Shown here in pieces: positions 1 through 8,116 of a stretch of 64,000 bases of DNA; the first letter of the stretch is position 1; each line of letters starts with the position of its first letter. Origin of the DNA: Paracoccaceae bacterium. Lineage in GTDB: Bacteria; Pseudomonadota; Alphaproteobacteria; Rhodobacterales; Rhodobacteraceae. The stretch is taken from the NCBI GenBank assembly GCA_002709405.1, contig PAQV01000005.1, forward strand, positions 1 through 64,000. Direction: 5' to 3'. Both the position numbers and the translations under genes were made by a program. The notes under the pieces were generated by a model that worked only from the letters and a program-made list of their open reading frames with translations, was not told where the DNA came from and did not search any database.

Positions 1-698
1 CGGCGCTTGGGCTGCTTGATCTCGCCCGCCCGTTCCAGCAGCGTGTCCAGGTCGCCGTATTCGTTGATCAGCAGGGCCGCCGTCTTGATGCCGATGCCCG
101 GCGCGCCCGGCACGTTGTCGACCGAATCCCCGGCCAGCGCCTGCACGTCGACCACCCGCTCCGGCCCGACGCCGAACTTTGCCCGCACGCCATCGACATC
201 GATCCGCGCGTTCTTCATCGCGTCCAGCATCTCGACCCCGCCGCCGACCAGCTGCATCAGGTCCTTGTCCGAGCTGATGATCGTCACCCGCCCGCCGGCC
301 TCGCGCGCCTGGCAGGCCAGGGTCGCAATGATGTCGTCGGCCTCGAAGCCCTCCATCTCTTTGCAGGCGATGTTGAACGCCTCGGTCGCCGTCCGGGTCA
401 GGGGGATCTGCGGGCGCAGGTCCTCGGGCATGGCCTCGCGGTTGGCCTTGTACTGGTCATAAAGATCATTGCGGAACGTGTGGCTGCCCTTGTCGAAAAT
501 GACGGCCACGTGGGTCGGCGCGTCCGGGCCAGAGTTGTCCTCGACATAGCGGTGCAGCATGTTGCAGAAGCCCGACACCGCCCCGATCGGCAGCCCGTCC
601 GACTTGCGCGTGAGCGGCGGCAGCGCGTGGTAGGCCCGGAAGATGAAGGCCGACCCGTCGATCAGATGCAGGTGGCAACCTTTGCCGAAAGTGGACAT
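1..698 (-). CDS. polA: DNA polymerase I, N-terminal part (cut by window edge)
   Basis: The visible 232 residues form the 5'-3' exonuclease (FEN-like) domain of DNA polymerase I, which removes RNA primers and repair flaps. The protein starts MSTFGKGCHLHLIDGSAF, with the first metal-binding Asp at residue 14. Further nuclease motifs follow: FEADDIIATLA, VTIISSDKDLMQLV, and the helix-hairpin-helix stretch VQALAGDSVDNVPGAPGIGIKTAA. The polymerase domains (about 700 residues) lie beyond position 1. The start at 698 was chosen because the domain begins right there; a GGGAG lies about 10 bases upstream on the minus strand. It is a housekeeping gene divergent from the Hint-domain gene at 1276. Confidence 0.93.
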   Translation of the reverse strand, partial: MSTFGKGCHLHLIDGSAFIFRAYHALPPLTRKSDGLPIGAVSGFCNMLHRYVEDNSGPDAPTHVAVIFDKGSHTFRNDLYDQYKANREAMPEDLRPQIPLTRTATEAFNIACKEMEGFEADDIIATLACQAREAGGRVTIISSDKDLMQLVGGGVEMLDAMKNARIDVDGVRAKFGVGPERVVDVQALAGDSVDNVPGAPGIGIKTAALLINEYGDLDTLLERAGEIKQPKR

Positions 699-1275
699 GA
701 CCCGGGGTCTCCCATGCTGAGAACGGTCGCGGCGGCGCGACGAAAGCTGCGCTTTTCCTGACATGAACCGCCCGCGGATGCCAGCCGTCGCATGGGGCGT
801 GGGGGCGGGAAAGGGCCTTGGGGACACCTGTCATCAGCGTTGCGAAACCTGGCCCTGTTGTGCCTCGAAAGCGCGGGAAAATCCGTTTATTTTTCGTAAT
901 AGTTTTTCACGAGTTAATTAATTCGACGCGAATTGGCGTCTGAACGTTAACGGATCAAAAAGTTAACACTGCCCCCGACCTGCGCGGCAGAAAATTAACG
1001 TTTGAAGCAGTTTTCCCTCTAAATGTGGCGAAAATCAGGCCCTTCCGCGCAACTGTACGCGCCGTAGGTAGGCTTTGTCGCTCATTTGGCAACACAACCT
1101 TGAGTGTATTGATTTTTGGTTTTCGCCGTGTACCATTAACTCGGGAGGAGAGATCAGCCGGTCTTGCCTCTTGAGCGCAGGGATATGCTCACGTTTTCGG
1201 CACGCTGTTGTGCCGTGTGTTTTGGACGGCGGTCATCCGGCCATCGTTCGTGGTTTAGATCGAATGGAGTGTATC
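699..1275. promoter_or_regulatory. 577-base intergenic region between divergent polA and Hint gene
   Basis: No gene is seen here. The part from about 880 to 1000 is strikingly AT-rich against the GC-rich surroundings and carries several TTAA-type motifs: TTAATTAA near 914-921, GTTAAC at 946-951, GTTAAC at 962-967 and TTAACG at 995-1000. CtrA binds paired TTAA half-sites, but the spacings here do not match TTAA-N7-TTAA, so no assignment is made. The stretch presumably holds the promoters of both flanking genes. The frame of the downstream gene stays open back to 1075, but that extension has no family similarity. Confidence 0.4.
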
Positions 1276-2415
1276 ATGCCTGATCGCACAACGGAGCTGG
1301 ACTCCGTCTATTTCTACAACGGTAGCCTCGTCACGCTCGGTCCCAACATCATCGTGTCCAGCTTTGCCGGCCCCACGGTCGAAACGCTGGAATTCGACGA
1401 TGCCGATGACGATTTCATCTACGAAGCCGGAGAGCCCGCGACCTTTGCGGGCGAAACCGTGACCGCGACCGCCTCTGGCACCGTGGCCGTGGGGATAAAC
1501 CTTGGCCTGCTTCGGGTCGATCTCAGCGACCAGGTGCCGGTCGACGCCATCCAGACCACCGGCGGCACCTACCTGCATTACCCCCAGGACGAACCGGCGG
1601 CGCTGCTGGACGGGCTGGTGTCGCAGATCCTGGACATCCCGGGGATCAATTTCTTGCTGGGAATCCTGAACATCGACGACCTTGTCGAATATGTCGAACA
1701 GAACGCGCTTTTGACCTTCACCCTGGACGAGGCCATCGCCATTCCCGTCTGTTTCGGGGCGGGCACGATGATCCTGACGGACCGGGGCGAAAAGGCCGTG
1801 GAATGCCTGGTGCCGGGGGATCGGGTCATCACCCGGGACAACGGGTTCCAGACCGTGCGCTGGGTCGGCCATACCGCCGTCCGGGCTGAAGGCGCCTTTA
1901 CCCCGATCGAATTCCAGGCGGGCAGCATCGGCAACGACAGCCTGTTGCGGCTGTCCCCGGAGCATCGCGTGCTGATGACGGGCTGGGCGCCGGAACTGCT
2001 GACCGGCCAGCCCGAGGTCTTCGTGGCGGCCAAGCACCTGGTCAACGACAAGACCATCCGGCAGGCGCCGGGCGGGGTGATCACCTACGTGCATTTCCTG
2101 CTCGACCGGCATGAAATCGTCTTTGCCAACGGGGCGCAGTGTGAAAGCTTCCATCCCGGAGAGGTGGCGATCCGGGCGATGGATCGCGGCGCGCGGACCG
2201 AATTGTTCGCCCTGTTCCCCGAATTGCAGGACCGCAAGGCGCTGTTGTCGCGGGAAACGGCGCGCGAAGATGCCAACCGGCGGATCGGCCAGACCCTGGG
2301 CCGCATGACCTTCGAGTCTGCGGATACGGCTGCGGATACGGCTTCGGTTCGGGGCGCGGCAGCCTCTGCCGAGGCCGAGCTTCTGCCCCTCGACCTCTTC
2401 GAGGCCCGCTACTGA
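1276..2415 (+). CDS. Hint-domain (Hedgehog/intein-type) protein 1
   Basis: 379 residues. The C-terminal half is a Hint_2-type domain (as in Hedgehog and inteins, which perform protein self-splicing or self-cleavage). It opens with Cys159 in VCFGAGTMILTDRGEKAVE, continues with LVPGDRVITRDNGFQTVRWVGH, LSPEHRVLM, and closes with YVHFLLDRHEIVFANGAQCESF. The first ~155 residues are an acidic, Asp/Thr-rich region without a recognised fold and without a classical signal peptide. Many Rhodobacteraceae carry sets of such proteins of unknown role, often thought to be exported. Start: ATG 1276 has GGAG six bases upstream; ATG 1264 is in frame but lacks one. Two relatives lie at 43739 and 60730. Confidence 0.85.
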   Translation: MPDRTTELDSVYFYNGSLVTLGPNIIVSSFAGPTVETLEFDDADDDFIYEAGEPATFAGETVTATASGTVAVGINLGLLRVDLSDQVPVDAIQTTGGTYLHYPQDEPAALLDGLVSQILDIPGINFLLGILNIDDLVEYVEQNALLTFTLDEAIAIPVCFGAGTMILTDRGEKAVECLVPGDRVITRDNGFQTVRWVGHTAVRAEGAFTPIEFQAGSIGNDSLLRLSPEHRVLMTGWAPELLTGQPEVFVAAKHLVNDKTIRQAPGGVITYVHFLLDRHEIVFANGAQCESFHPGEVAIRAMDRGARTELFALFPELQDRKALLSRETAREDANRRIGQTLGRMTFESADTAADTASVRGAAASAEAELLPLDLFEARY

Positions 2416-2481
2416 AGCTTTCGTGATACCGACGCCGCGCACATCGGGTGGGGGCTCCAACTGAATGTGCCGCGTCGGTCA

Positions 2482-2525
2482 GCCGTGCCCGGGCTCGACC
2501 GCAACCCTGAGAGCCCGGGCACGGC
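2482..2525. terminator. 15-bp perfect hairpin, likely terminator
   Basis: Arms GCCGTGCCCGGGCTC (2482-2496) and its exact complement (2511-2525) surround a 14-base loop. It sits 66 bases after the Hint stop and between that gene and the convergent zinc-ribbon gene. There is no T-tract, so it may act as a Rho-assisted or bidirectional block. The rest of 2416-2729 holds no gene. Confidence 0.55.
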
Positions 2526-2679
2526 CCGTTTCCTGTCCTGGGCGGGTCGGGCCTTGTGTCTTCCACGTTGGTCTGGTGCGGTGAAAAGGCGGGGTCACGG
2601 CCAGGGCGCAAATCTTCGCAAATCCTAACGGATGGTAAATCCGCCTCTGCAAGCCCTTGATTTCATTGACACGGCCTGC

Positions 2680-2697
2680 TGTCCCACGCGTGGGACA
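2680..2697. repeat. 18-base perfect palindrome
   Basis: TGTCCCACG followed directly by its exact complement CGTGGGACA. It lies 33 bases past the 3' end of the zinc-ribbon gene, downstream of a TTGACA at 2666-2671. Either an operator-like site or part of a transcription stop; no gene start is close on the plus strand, so the role is unclear. Confidence 0.4.
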
Positions 2698-2729
2698 CCT
2701 TTGGATCCTGCCCCAGGTCAGGCGGCGGC

Positions 2730-2909
2730 TCAGGCGTCGTTTTCGCGACCCTTCAGGATGTATTTGCAGTCGCAATAGGGGCATTCCACAAAGCCCGTCT
2801 CGTCCGAGATCTGAAGCCAGACACGCGGGTGGCCCAGCGCGCCTTCTCCGCCGTCGCATGCCACGCGAGAGGTCTCGACGATCTTCGTTTCCGGGGCCTC
2901 GATGGTCAT
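2730..2909 (-). CDS. Small zinc-finger (CHCC type) protein
   Basis: 59 residues, starting MTIEAPETKIVETSRVACDG and ending with a zinc-binding segment HPRVWLQISDETG followed by VECPYCDCKYIL. The Cys18, His27, Cys43 and Cys46 set fits the zf-CHCC family (PF10276), which includes bacterial relatives of the NDUFS6 / 13 kDa subunit of respiratory complex I. The family is a stand-alone short protein in alphaproteobacteria. It lies between the Hint gene (convergent) and the divergent ABC ATPase gene at 3012. Full length for the family; role in complex I assembly is inferred from the family only. Confidence 0.85.
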   Translation of the reverse strand: MTIEAPETKIVETSRVACDGGEGALGHPRVWLQISDETGFVECPYCDCKYILKGRENDA

Positions 2910-3011
2910 GGGCTCATCCTCGCGAAATCCTGAGCGCCGGCGGTTGCCGGCCCGTGGGTGAGAAGCTAAGTCGCGTTATGCGCCATGCCAGGAACAGGAG
3001 CAAGTGTCGCG

Positions 3012-3941
3012 ATGTCCCAGGACGCCATCCGGATCGAAGCCTTGCGGAAGACCTACGCAGGGGGCAGGGGCCAGGCGCCCAAGGAGGCCCTGAAAGGCGT
3101 CGACCTCACGGTGCCGCGCGGATCCGTCTTCGGGCTGCTTGGACCCAACGGGGCGGGCAAGTCGACCCTGATCAACATCCTCGCCGGCCTGGTGGTGAAA
3201 AGCGCGGGCAAGGTGGAAATCTGGGGCTTTGACCAGGACGCCAATCCCCGCCAGTCCCGGGCCTCCATCGGCGTGATGCCGCAAGAGCTGAACCTCGATC
3301 CGTTCTTCACGCCCCGCGGCGCGCTGGATGTGCAGGCCGGCCTATACGGCGTGCCCCGCCGCCAGCGCCGGACCGACGAGATTCTCGAGCTGATCGGCCT
3401 GTCCGACAAGGCCGACGCCTATGCCCGGTCCCTGTCGGGCGGGATGCGCCGCCGTCTTCTTCTTGGCAAGGCCCTGGTCCACCGGCCCAACGTGCTGGTC
3501 CTGGACGAACCCACCGCCGGCGTCGATATCGAGCTGCGCCAGATGCTGTGGACGAACGTGCGAAAGCTGAATGACGAGGGCATGACGATCATCCTGACGA
3601 CCCATTACCTGGAAGAGGCCGAAGAGATGTGCGACGAGATCGCCATTATCGACCAGGGCAAGGTCGTGGCGCGCGACAGCACCGCGAACCTGCTGGGGCG
3701 GCTGGACGGAAAATGCCTGGTCATCCAGCCGGACCGGCCGGTCGAGGCCTTGCCGGAAGCGGCCGGGATCGAGGCGACGCGCCGTCCGGACGGGGCCATC
3801 GCCCTGAGCTACCGAAGCCAGGTGACAACGGCGGAAGATGTGCTGAGTGCAGTTCACGCGGCGGGCATTTCGATTCGGGACGTGCGGACCGAACAGGCGG
3901 ATCTCGAGGACGTCTTCCTGTCGCTGACCGGGGGGAATTGA
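3012..3941 (+). CDS. ABC transporter ATP-binding protein, ABC-2 (YadG/DrrA) type
   Basis: 309 residues. Energises an export-type ABC transporter at the inner face of the membrane. Walker A GPNGAGKST (near residue 45), signature LSGGMRRR, Walker B VLVLDEPTAGVD, and the His-switch TTHYLEEAEEM are all present. The C-terminal ~80 residues form the extra domain usual for this class. Start: ATG 3012 with GGAG at 2997-3000; an in-frame ATG at 2985 is possible. The odd point is that no permease gene is adjacent, although such ATPases usually sit in a pair with an ABC-2 membrane protein; the partner must be elsewhere. Tandem hairpins follow the stop directly. Confidence 0.88.
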   Translation: MSQDAIRIEALRKTYAGGRGQAPKEALKGVDLTVPRGSVFGLLGPNGAGKSTLINILAGLVVKSAGKVEIWGFDQDANPRQSRASIGVMPQELNLDPFFTPRGALDVQAGLYGVPRRQRRTDEILELIGLSDKADAYARSLSGGMRRRLLLGKALVHRPNVLVLDEPTAGVDIELRQMLWTNVRKLNDEGMTIILTTHYLEEAEEMCDEIAIIDQGKVVARDSTANLLGRLDGKCLVIQPDRPVEALPEAAGIEATRRPDGAIALSYRSQVTTAEDVLSAVHAAGISIRDVRTEQADLEDVFLSLTGGN

Positions 3942-3942
3942 C

Positions 3943-3993
3943 AGAATTTTCGGAGAAAATTCTCGGCCGTCGAGAAAATTCTCCGAATTTTCT
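3943..3993. terminator. Tandem AT-rich hairpins with alternative long fold
   Basis: Immediately after the ATPase stop come two perfect hairpins: AGAATTTT/AAAATTCT (3943-3950 with 3956-3963, loop CGGAG) and AGAAAATTC/GAATTTTCT (3973-3981 with 3985-3993, loop TCC). The whole block can also fold as one 23-bp stem with four mismatches around the loop 3966-3970. AT-rich arms stand out in this GC-rich DNA. Most simply it ends ABC-ATPase transcription and insulates the SOS-controlled dnaE2 that follows. Confidence 0.6.
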
Positions 3994-4029
3994 AAGTGCA
4001 GGTTCAGATCGACTGGGGACTCCACGCGA

Positions 4030-4044
4030 GAACAAAGGGGGAAT
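4030..4044 (+). promoter_or_regulatory. Candidate LexA box upstream of dnaE2
   Basis: GAAC-N7-GAAT, a 7-of-8 match to the alphaproteobacterial LexA direct repeat GAAC-N7-GAAC, ends 11 bases before the dnaE2 ATG. dnaE2 is a known SOS gene in this class. A perfect version of the box lies upstream of imuB (16628-16642), which supports reading this one as real. Confidence 0.5.
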
Positions 4045-4055
4045 ATTATCCCCCC

Positions 4056-6935
4056 ATGCCCGTCGAGTTTTGCATCACGTCGAATTTCACCTTCCTCACC
4101 GGGGCCTCGCATCCCGAGGAGCACATGGCCCGTGCCGCCGCCCTGGATCTGTCCGACATTGCGATTGCCGATGACAATTCGGTGGCCGGGATCGTTCGGG
4201 CGCATTCCGAGGGGCGCACCATCAAACGGCTGGTCAGGGAGCGCCTGGACTGGGACGCGGCCCATGGGCCCATCGGACCACCTTGCCCGGACACCCTGCC
4301 ACGCCCGCCGTCCTTTCCCATCCATGCTACGCCCCGGCTGATCCCCGCGGCACGGCTGGTCCTGACCGATGCGCCCCCGGTTACGGTCTTGCCCATGCAC
4401 CGCCGCGGATGGGCCAGCCTGTGCCGGGTCTTGTCGACCGGGCGGCTGAGAGCGGGCAAGGGCGATTGCATCCTGTCCCTGCAGGATCTGCTGGATCACA
4501 ATGACGGCCTGCACATGGTGCTTTGGCCGCAGGGCGCCTGGCAAGGTACTGCCCGCCGGCTGGCGGAGCATTGCCCCGGGCGTGTTCACCTGTTGCTGCA
4601 CCCGCATTACGACGGCGTGGACCGGCGGCGTTTCGATAGCCTTTCCACCAGGGCCGCGGCCTTGGGGCTGCCGACCGTCGCCAGCGCCGCGCCGCTCATG
4701 CACCACGGCGCGCGCCGGCGGATGGCTGATGTCCTGTCGGCCATCCGTCTTGGCTGCCGTGTCGAGGAGCTGGGCCGAAACGCCCAGGCCAATGCGGAAC
4801 AACGGCTGCGCGGACCGGCCGAGCTTGCCCGGATCTTTGCCGGCCACGAAGACGCCCTGGCCCGGGCCGACAGCCTGGCCCGTAGCCTGACCTTTTCGCT
4901 GGACGAGCTGCGCTACGAATACCCCTCCGAGGGGACAGAGACCGAAACGCCCAGCCAGCGCCTGGCCCGGCTGGCCCACGAGGGACTGGCCTGGCGCTAC
5001 CTGGCCGGCGCGCCCGAGAGGGTGCGTCATATGCTGGACCATGAGCTGACCCTGATCGCCAAGCTGGGCTACGAACCCTATTTCCTGACCGTCCGCGACA
5101 TCGTCCACTTTGCCCGCACGCGGGACATCCTGTGCCAGGGCCGGGGCTCGGCCGCCAACTCGGTGGTCTGCTATTGCCTGGGCGTGACCTCGGTCTCGCC
5201 CGAGATCGGCACCATGGTCTTTGAACGGTTCGTCTCCGAGGCCCGGGACGAGCCCCCAGACATCGACGTCGATTTCGAACACGAACGCCGCGAGGAGGTC
5301 ATCCAGCACATCTACGAGCGCTACGGCCGTCACCGCGCCGGGCTGTGCGCCACGGTCATCCATTACCGGGGCAAGCGCGCCATCCGCGAGGTGGGCCGGG
5401 TCATGGGCCTGACCGAAGACACGATCTCGGCCATGTCCTCGCAGCTGTGGGGGTTCTTCTCGGCCCAGGGGCTGGAGGCCGAACGCCTGGCCGAGATCGG
5501 GCTGGACGCCAATGACCGCCGGCTTCAGCAGACCCTGCAGCTGGTCCATGACATCGTCGGCTTCCCGCGCCACCTGTCACAGCATGTGGGCGGCTTCGTC
5601 ATCACCGAGGGCCGGCTGGACGAACTCGTGCCCATCGAGAACGCCGCGATGGAGGACCGTACGGTCATCTGCTGGGACAAGGACGATATCGACACGCTGG
5701 GCATCCTGAAGGTCGACGTGCTGAGCCTGGGCATGCTGACCTGCATCCGCAAGGCCTTCGACCTGATCGGCCAGCACCACCAGGTCTCCCATACGCTGGC
5801 CACCCTGCCGCCCGAGGACCCGGCGGTCTACGACATGCTGTGCCGGGCCGATTCCATCGGGGTCTTCCAGGTCGAAAGCCGGGCGCAGATGAACTTTCTG
5901 CCCCGCATGAAGCCGCGCAACTTCTACGACCTGGTCATCGAGGTCGCCATCATCCGCCCCGGTCCGATCCAGGGAGACATGGTCCATCCCTACATCCGGC
6001 GGCGCAATGGTGAAGAGGAGGTGTCCTTCCCCTCGGACGCGCTGGGAGAGGTGCTGGGCAAGACCCTGGGCGTGCCCCTGTTCCAGGAACAGGCCATGCA
6101 GATCGCCATTGTCGGGGCCGGGTTCACCCCCGAACAGGCCGACCGGCTGCGCCGATCGCTGGCCACGTTCAAGAAACACGGGTCGGTCAGCGAATTCCGG
6201 ACGCTGTTCCTGAAGGGCATGCGGAAGAACGGGTACGACGACGATTTCGCCGAACGCTGTTTCAGCCAGATCGAGGGGTTCGGGTCCTACGGCTTCCCCG
6301 AAAGCCATGCGGCCAGCTTTGCCCTGCTGGTCTATGCCTCGGCCTGGCTGAAGTGCCACCACCCGGGGATCTTCGCCTGCGCGCTGCTCAATTCCCAGCC
6401 GATGGGCTTCTATGCCCCGGCCCAGATCGTGCGGGATGCCCGCGAACACGGGGTGCCCGTGCGCCCGATCGACATCAACGCCAGCTACTGGGACAACGTG
6501 ATGGAACCCGACGGGCGGGGCGGGCTGGCCCTGCGGCTGGGCTTTCGCCAGATCAAGGGGCTGTCGGACGAGGACGCGGCCTGGCTGACGTCGGCCCGGG
6601 GGAACGGTTACCAGACGGTGCGCGACATCTGGCGGCGGGCCGGGCTTGGACCGGTGGTGTTGCAGCGCCTGGCCGAGGCGGATGCCTTCGCCTCGCTTGG
6701 CCTGACCCGGCGCCAGGCCCTGTGGGAGGCCAAGGCGATCACCCCGGCCAAGCCCCTGCCGCTGTTCTCCGGCGACCTCGACGGAGAACTGCAGGACGAA
6801 CCGGCCGCCCATCTGCCGGAAATGACCCTGGGCGAGCAGGTGGTCGAGGATTACGTGTCCACCCGGCTGAGCCTGAAGGCCCATCCGATGGCCCTGCTGC
6901 GGCCCTACCTGACGCCAGACCGGCGAAAGCGGTAA
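4056..6935 (+). CDS. dnaE2: Error-prone DNA polymerase III alpha-like subunit DnaE2
   Basis: 960 residues. Translesion polymerase of the SOS mutasome, working with ImuB and usually ImuA. N-terminal PHP domain begins FCITSNFTFLTGASHPEE; the C-family polymerase core includes CQGRGSAANSVVCYCLG and the catalytic acidic motif PDIDVDFEHERREEV (around residue 400), then QVESRAQMNFLPRMKPRNFYDL. The C-terminal beta-clamp/OB region is shorter than in replicative DnaE, as usual for DnaE2. Start: ATG 4056, where family similarity begins; the frame is open back to 3996. An AGGGGG lies 14 bases upstream, partly inside a small GGGGG/CCCCC hairpin. It ends 6 bases from convergent zapE. imuB is not next to it but lies at 14949-16616 on the other strand. 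Confidence 0.93.
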   Translation: MPVEFCITSNFTFLTGASHPEEHMARAAALDLSDIAIADDNSVAGIVRAHSEGRTIKRLVRERLDWDAAHGPIGPPCPDTLPRPPSFPIHATPRLIPAARLVLTDAPPVTVLPMHRRGWASLCRVLSTGRLRAGKGDCILSLQDLLDHNDGLHMVLWPQGAWQGTARRLAEHCPGRVHLLLHPHYDGVDRRRFDSLSTRAAALGLPTVASAAPLMHHGARRRMADVLSAIRLGCRVEELGRNAQANAEQRLRGPAELARIFAGHEDALARADSLARSLTFSLDELRYEYPSEGTETETPSQRLARLAHEGLAWRYLAGAPERVRHMLDHELTLIAKLGYEPYFLTVRDIVHFARTRDILCQGRGSAANSVVCYCLGVTSVSPEIGTMVFERFVSEARDEPPDIDVDFEHERREEVIQHIYERYGRHRAGLCATVIHYRGKRAIREVGRVMGLTEDTISAMSSQLWGFFSAQGLEAERLAEIGLDANDRRLQQTLQLVHDIVGFPRHLSQHVGGFVITEGRLDELVPIENAAMEDRTVICWDKDDIDTLGILKVDVLSLGMLTCIRKAFDLIGQHHQVSHTLATLPPEDPAVYDMLCRADSIGVFQVESRAQMNFLPRMKPRNFYDLVIEVAIIRPGPIQGDMVHPYIRRRNGEEEVSFPSDALGEVLGKTLGVPLFQEQAMQIAIVGAGFTPEQADRLRRSLATFKKHGSVSEFRTLFLKGMRKNGYDDDFAERCFSQIEGFGSYGFPESHAASFALLVYASAWLKCHHPGIFACALLNSQPMGFYAPAQIVRDAREHGVPVRPIDINASYWDNVMEPDGRGGLALRLGFRQIKGLSDEDAAWLTSARGNGYQTVRDIWRRAGLGPVVLQRLAEADAFASLGLTRRQALWEAKAITPAKPLPLFSGDLDGELQDEPAAHLPEMTLGEQVVEDYVSTRLSLKAHPMALLRPYLTPDRRKR

Positions 6936-6941
6936 GGCGAG

Positions 6942-8000
6942 TTACGTGCCCCAGTCCTTGCCCATCATCTCGCGCAGGCGCGATGCGGTGCGTTCGAATT
7001 CGAAGGCCCCGTCGCCTTCCAGGTACAGCATCTCGGGCTCGGCCTGGGCGGAGCAGATCAGGCGGACCTTGGCCTCGTAGAGGGCATCGACCAGGGTCAC
7101 GAACCGCTTGGCCTCGTTGAAATTGTTGCGCGAGAGCGAGGGGATGTCTTCGAGCACGAGGACCTTCACCGCCTCGGCCACGGCCAGGTAATCGGCCGGG
7201 CCCAGCATCTTGCCGCACAGATCATAGAACCGGGCGCGGGCGACGCCGTTGCGGTAGGCGGGCAGTTCGACCTCGCGGCCCTTGACCTGCAGCACCAGCG
7301 GTTCGGCCGGGCCGCCGGCCAGGTCGGCCCAGACCTCGGCGATGCGGGCCCGGGTGGTGTCGTTCACGGGGGTGAAATAGGTCGGCGCGCCTTCCAGCCG
7401 GTTCTGGCGGTAATCGGTTTCGCTGACCAGTTCGTGCACGACCATGCGGTCCTTGATCAGGGCGATGAAGGGCAGGAACAGCTGCCGGTTCAGCCCGTCC
7501 TTGTAGAGGTCGTCCGGGATCCGGTTCGAGGTCGTCACCACCACGATCCCGGCATCGAACAGCTTCTGGAACAACCGGCCCACGATCATCGCATCGGTGA
7601 TGTCGGTGATCTGCATTTCGTCGAAGGCCAGGCAGCGGACCGAGGAAATCACCGCATCGGCCACCGGGTCCAGCGCGTCGGGCACCTTGCGCTGCCGGGC
7701 CTCGTGCATGGCGTTGTGGATTTCCTGCATGAAGGCATGGAAATGTACCCGCCGGGTGGGGATGTCGCCCAGCCCGTCGACGAACAGGTCCATCAGCATC
7801 GACTTGCCCCGGCCGACCCCGCCCCACAGGTACAGGCCGCGGGGCGGCTCGGGCGCCTTGCGGAACAGCCCGCGCTTCTGCGGCTGCATCAGGCCCGCGC
7901 GAATCCGGTCGAATTCCGGCAGGACACGGGTCTGGGCCGGGTCGGGGCGGATCGTGCCGGCGGCAACTCCGGCATTATAGATGGACGTCATATCGGTCAT
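6942..8000 (-). CDS. zapE: Cell division protein ZapE / AFG1-like ATPase
   Basis: 352 residues. AAA+-related P-loop ATPase; in bacteria ZapE acts at the Z-ring during late division and stress, and the mitochondrial homologue AFG1 helps protein quality control. Walker A is GGVGRGKSML, followed by HFHAFMQEIH, Walker B LAFDEMQI and sensor-like VVVTTSNRIPDDLYKDGLNRQLFLPFI, all hallmarks of the family. Start: ATG 8000 (MTDMTSIYNAG); an upstream in-frame ATG at 8105 would add 35 residues with no family match. Divergent from the MFS gene, convergent and nearly touching dnaE2. In many alphaproteobacteria zapE sits near TCA-cycle genes; not here. Confidence 0.92.
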   Translation of the reverse strand: MTDMTSIYNAGVAAGTIRPDPAQTRVLPEFDRIRAGLMQPQKRGLFRKAPEPPRGLYLWGGVGRGKSMLMDLFVDGLGDIPTRRVHFHAFMQEIHNAMHEARQRKVPDALDPVADAVISSVRCLAFDEMQITDITDAMIVGRLFQKLFDAGIVVVTTSNRIPDDLYKDGLNRQLFLPFIALIKDRMVVHELVSETDYRQNRLEGAPTYFTPVNDTTRARIAEVWADLAGGPAEPLVLQVKGREVELPAYRNGVARARFYDLCGKMLGPADYLAVAEAVKVLVLEDIPSLSRNNFNEAKRFVTLVDALYEAKVRLICSAQAEPEMLYLEGDGAFEFERTASRLREMMGKDWGT

Positions 8001-8116
8001 GGGGCCTGACCTAGCGCGGGGGTGCGCGGAATGGCAAGCCGGCAGCACGACTGTGGGTTGCCGGGCGAACAGATCCGGGTAAAGTCGCGCGGATTCCCCA
8101 AGCAAGGGCTGTTTTC

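Noticed and set aside
1255-2460. 401-codon minus-strand open frame opposite the first Hint gene
   Set aside because: Shadow of the Hint reading frame.
3342-5573. 743-codon open frame on the minus strand over the ABC ATPase and dnaE2
   Set aside because: Antisense to two well-recognised genes; sequence is low-complexity Gly/Gln/Arg with no domain, a GC-skew shadow.
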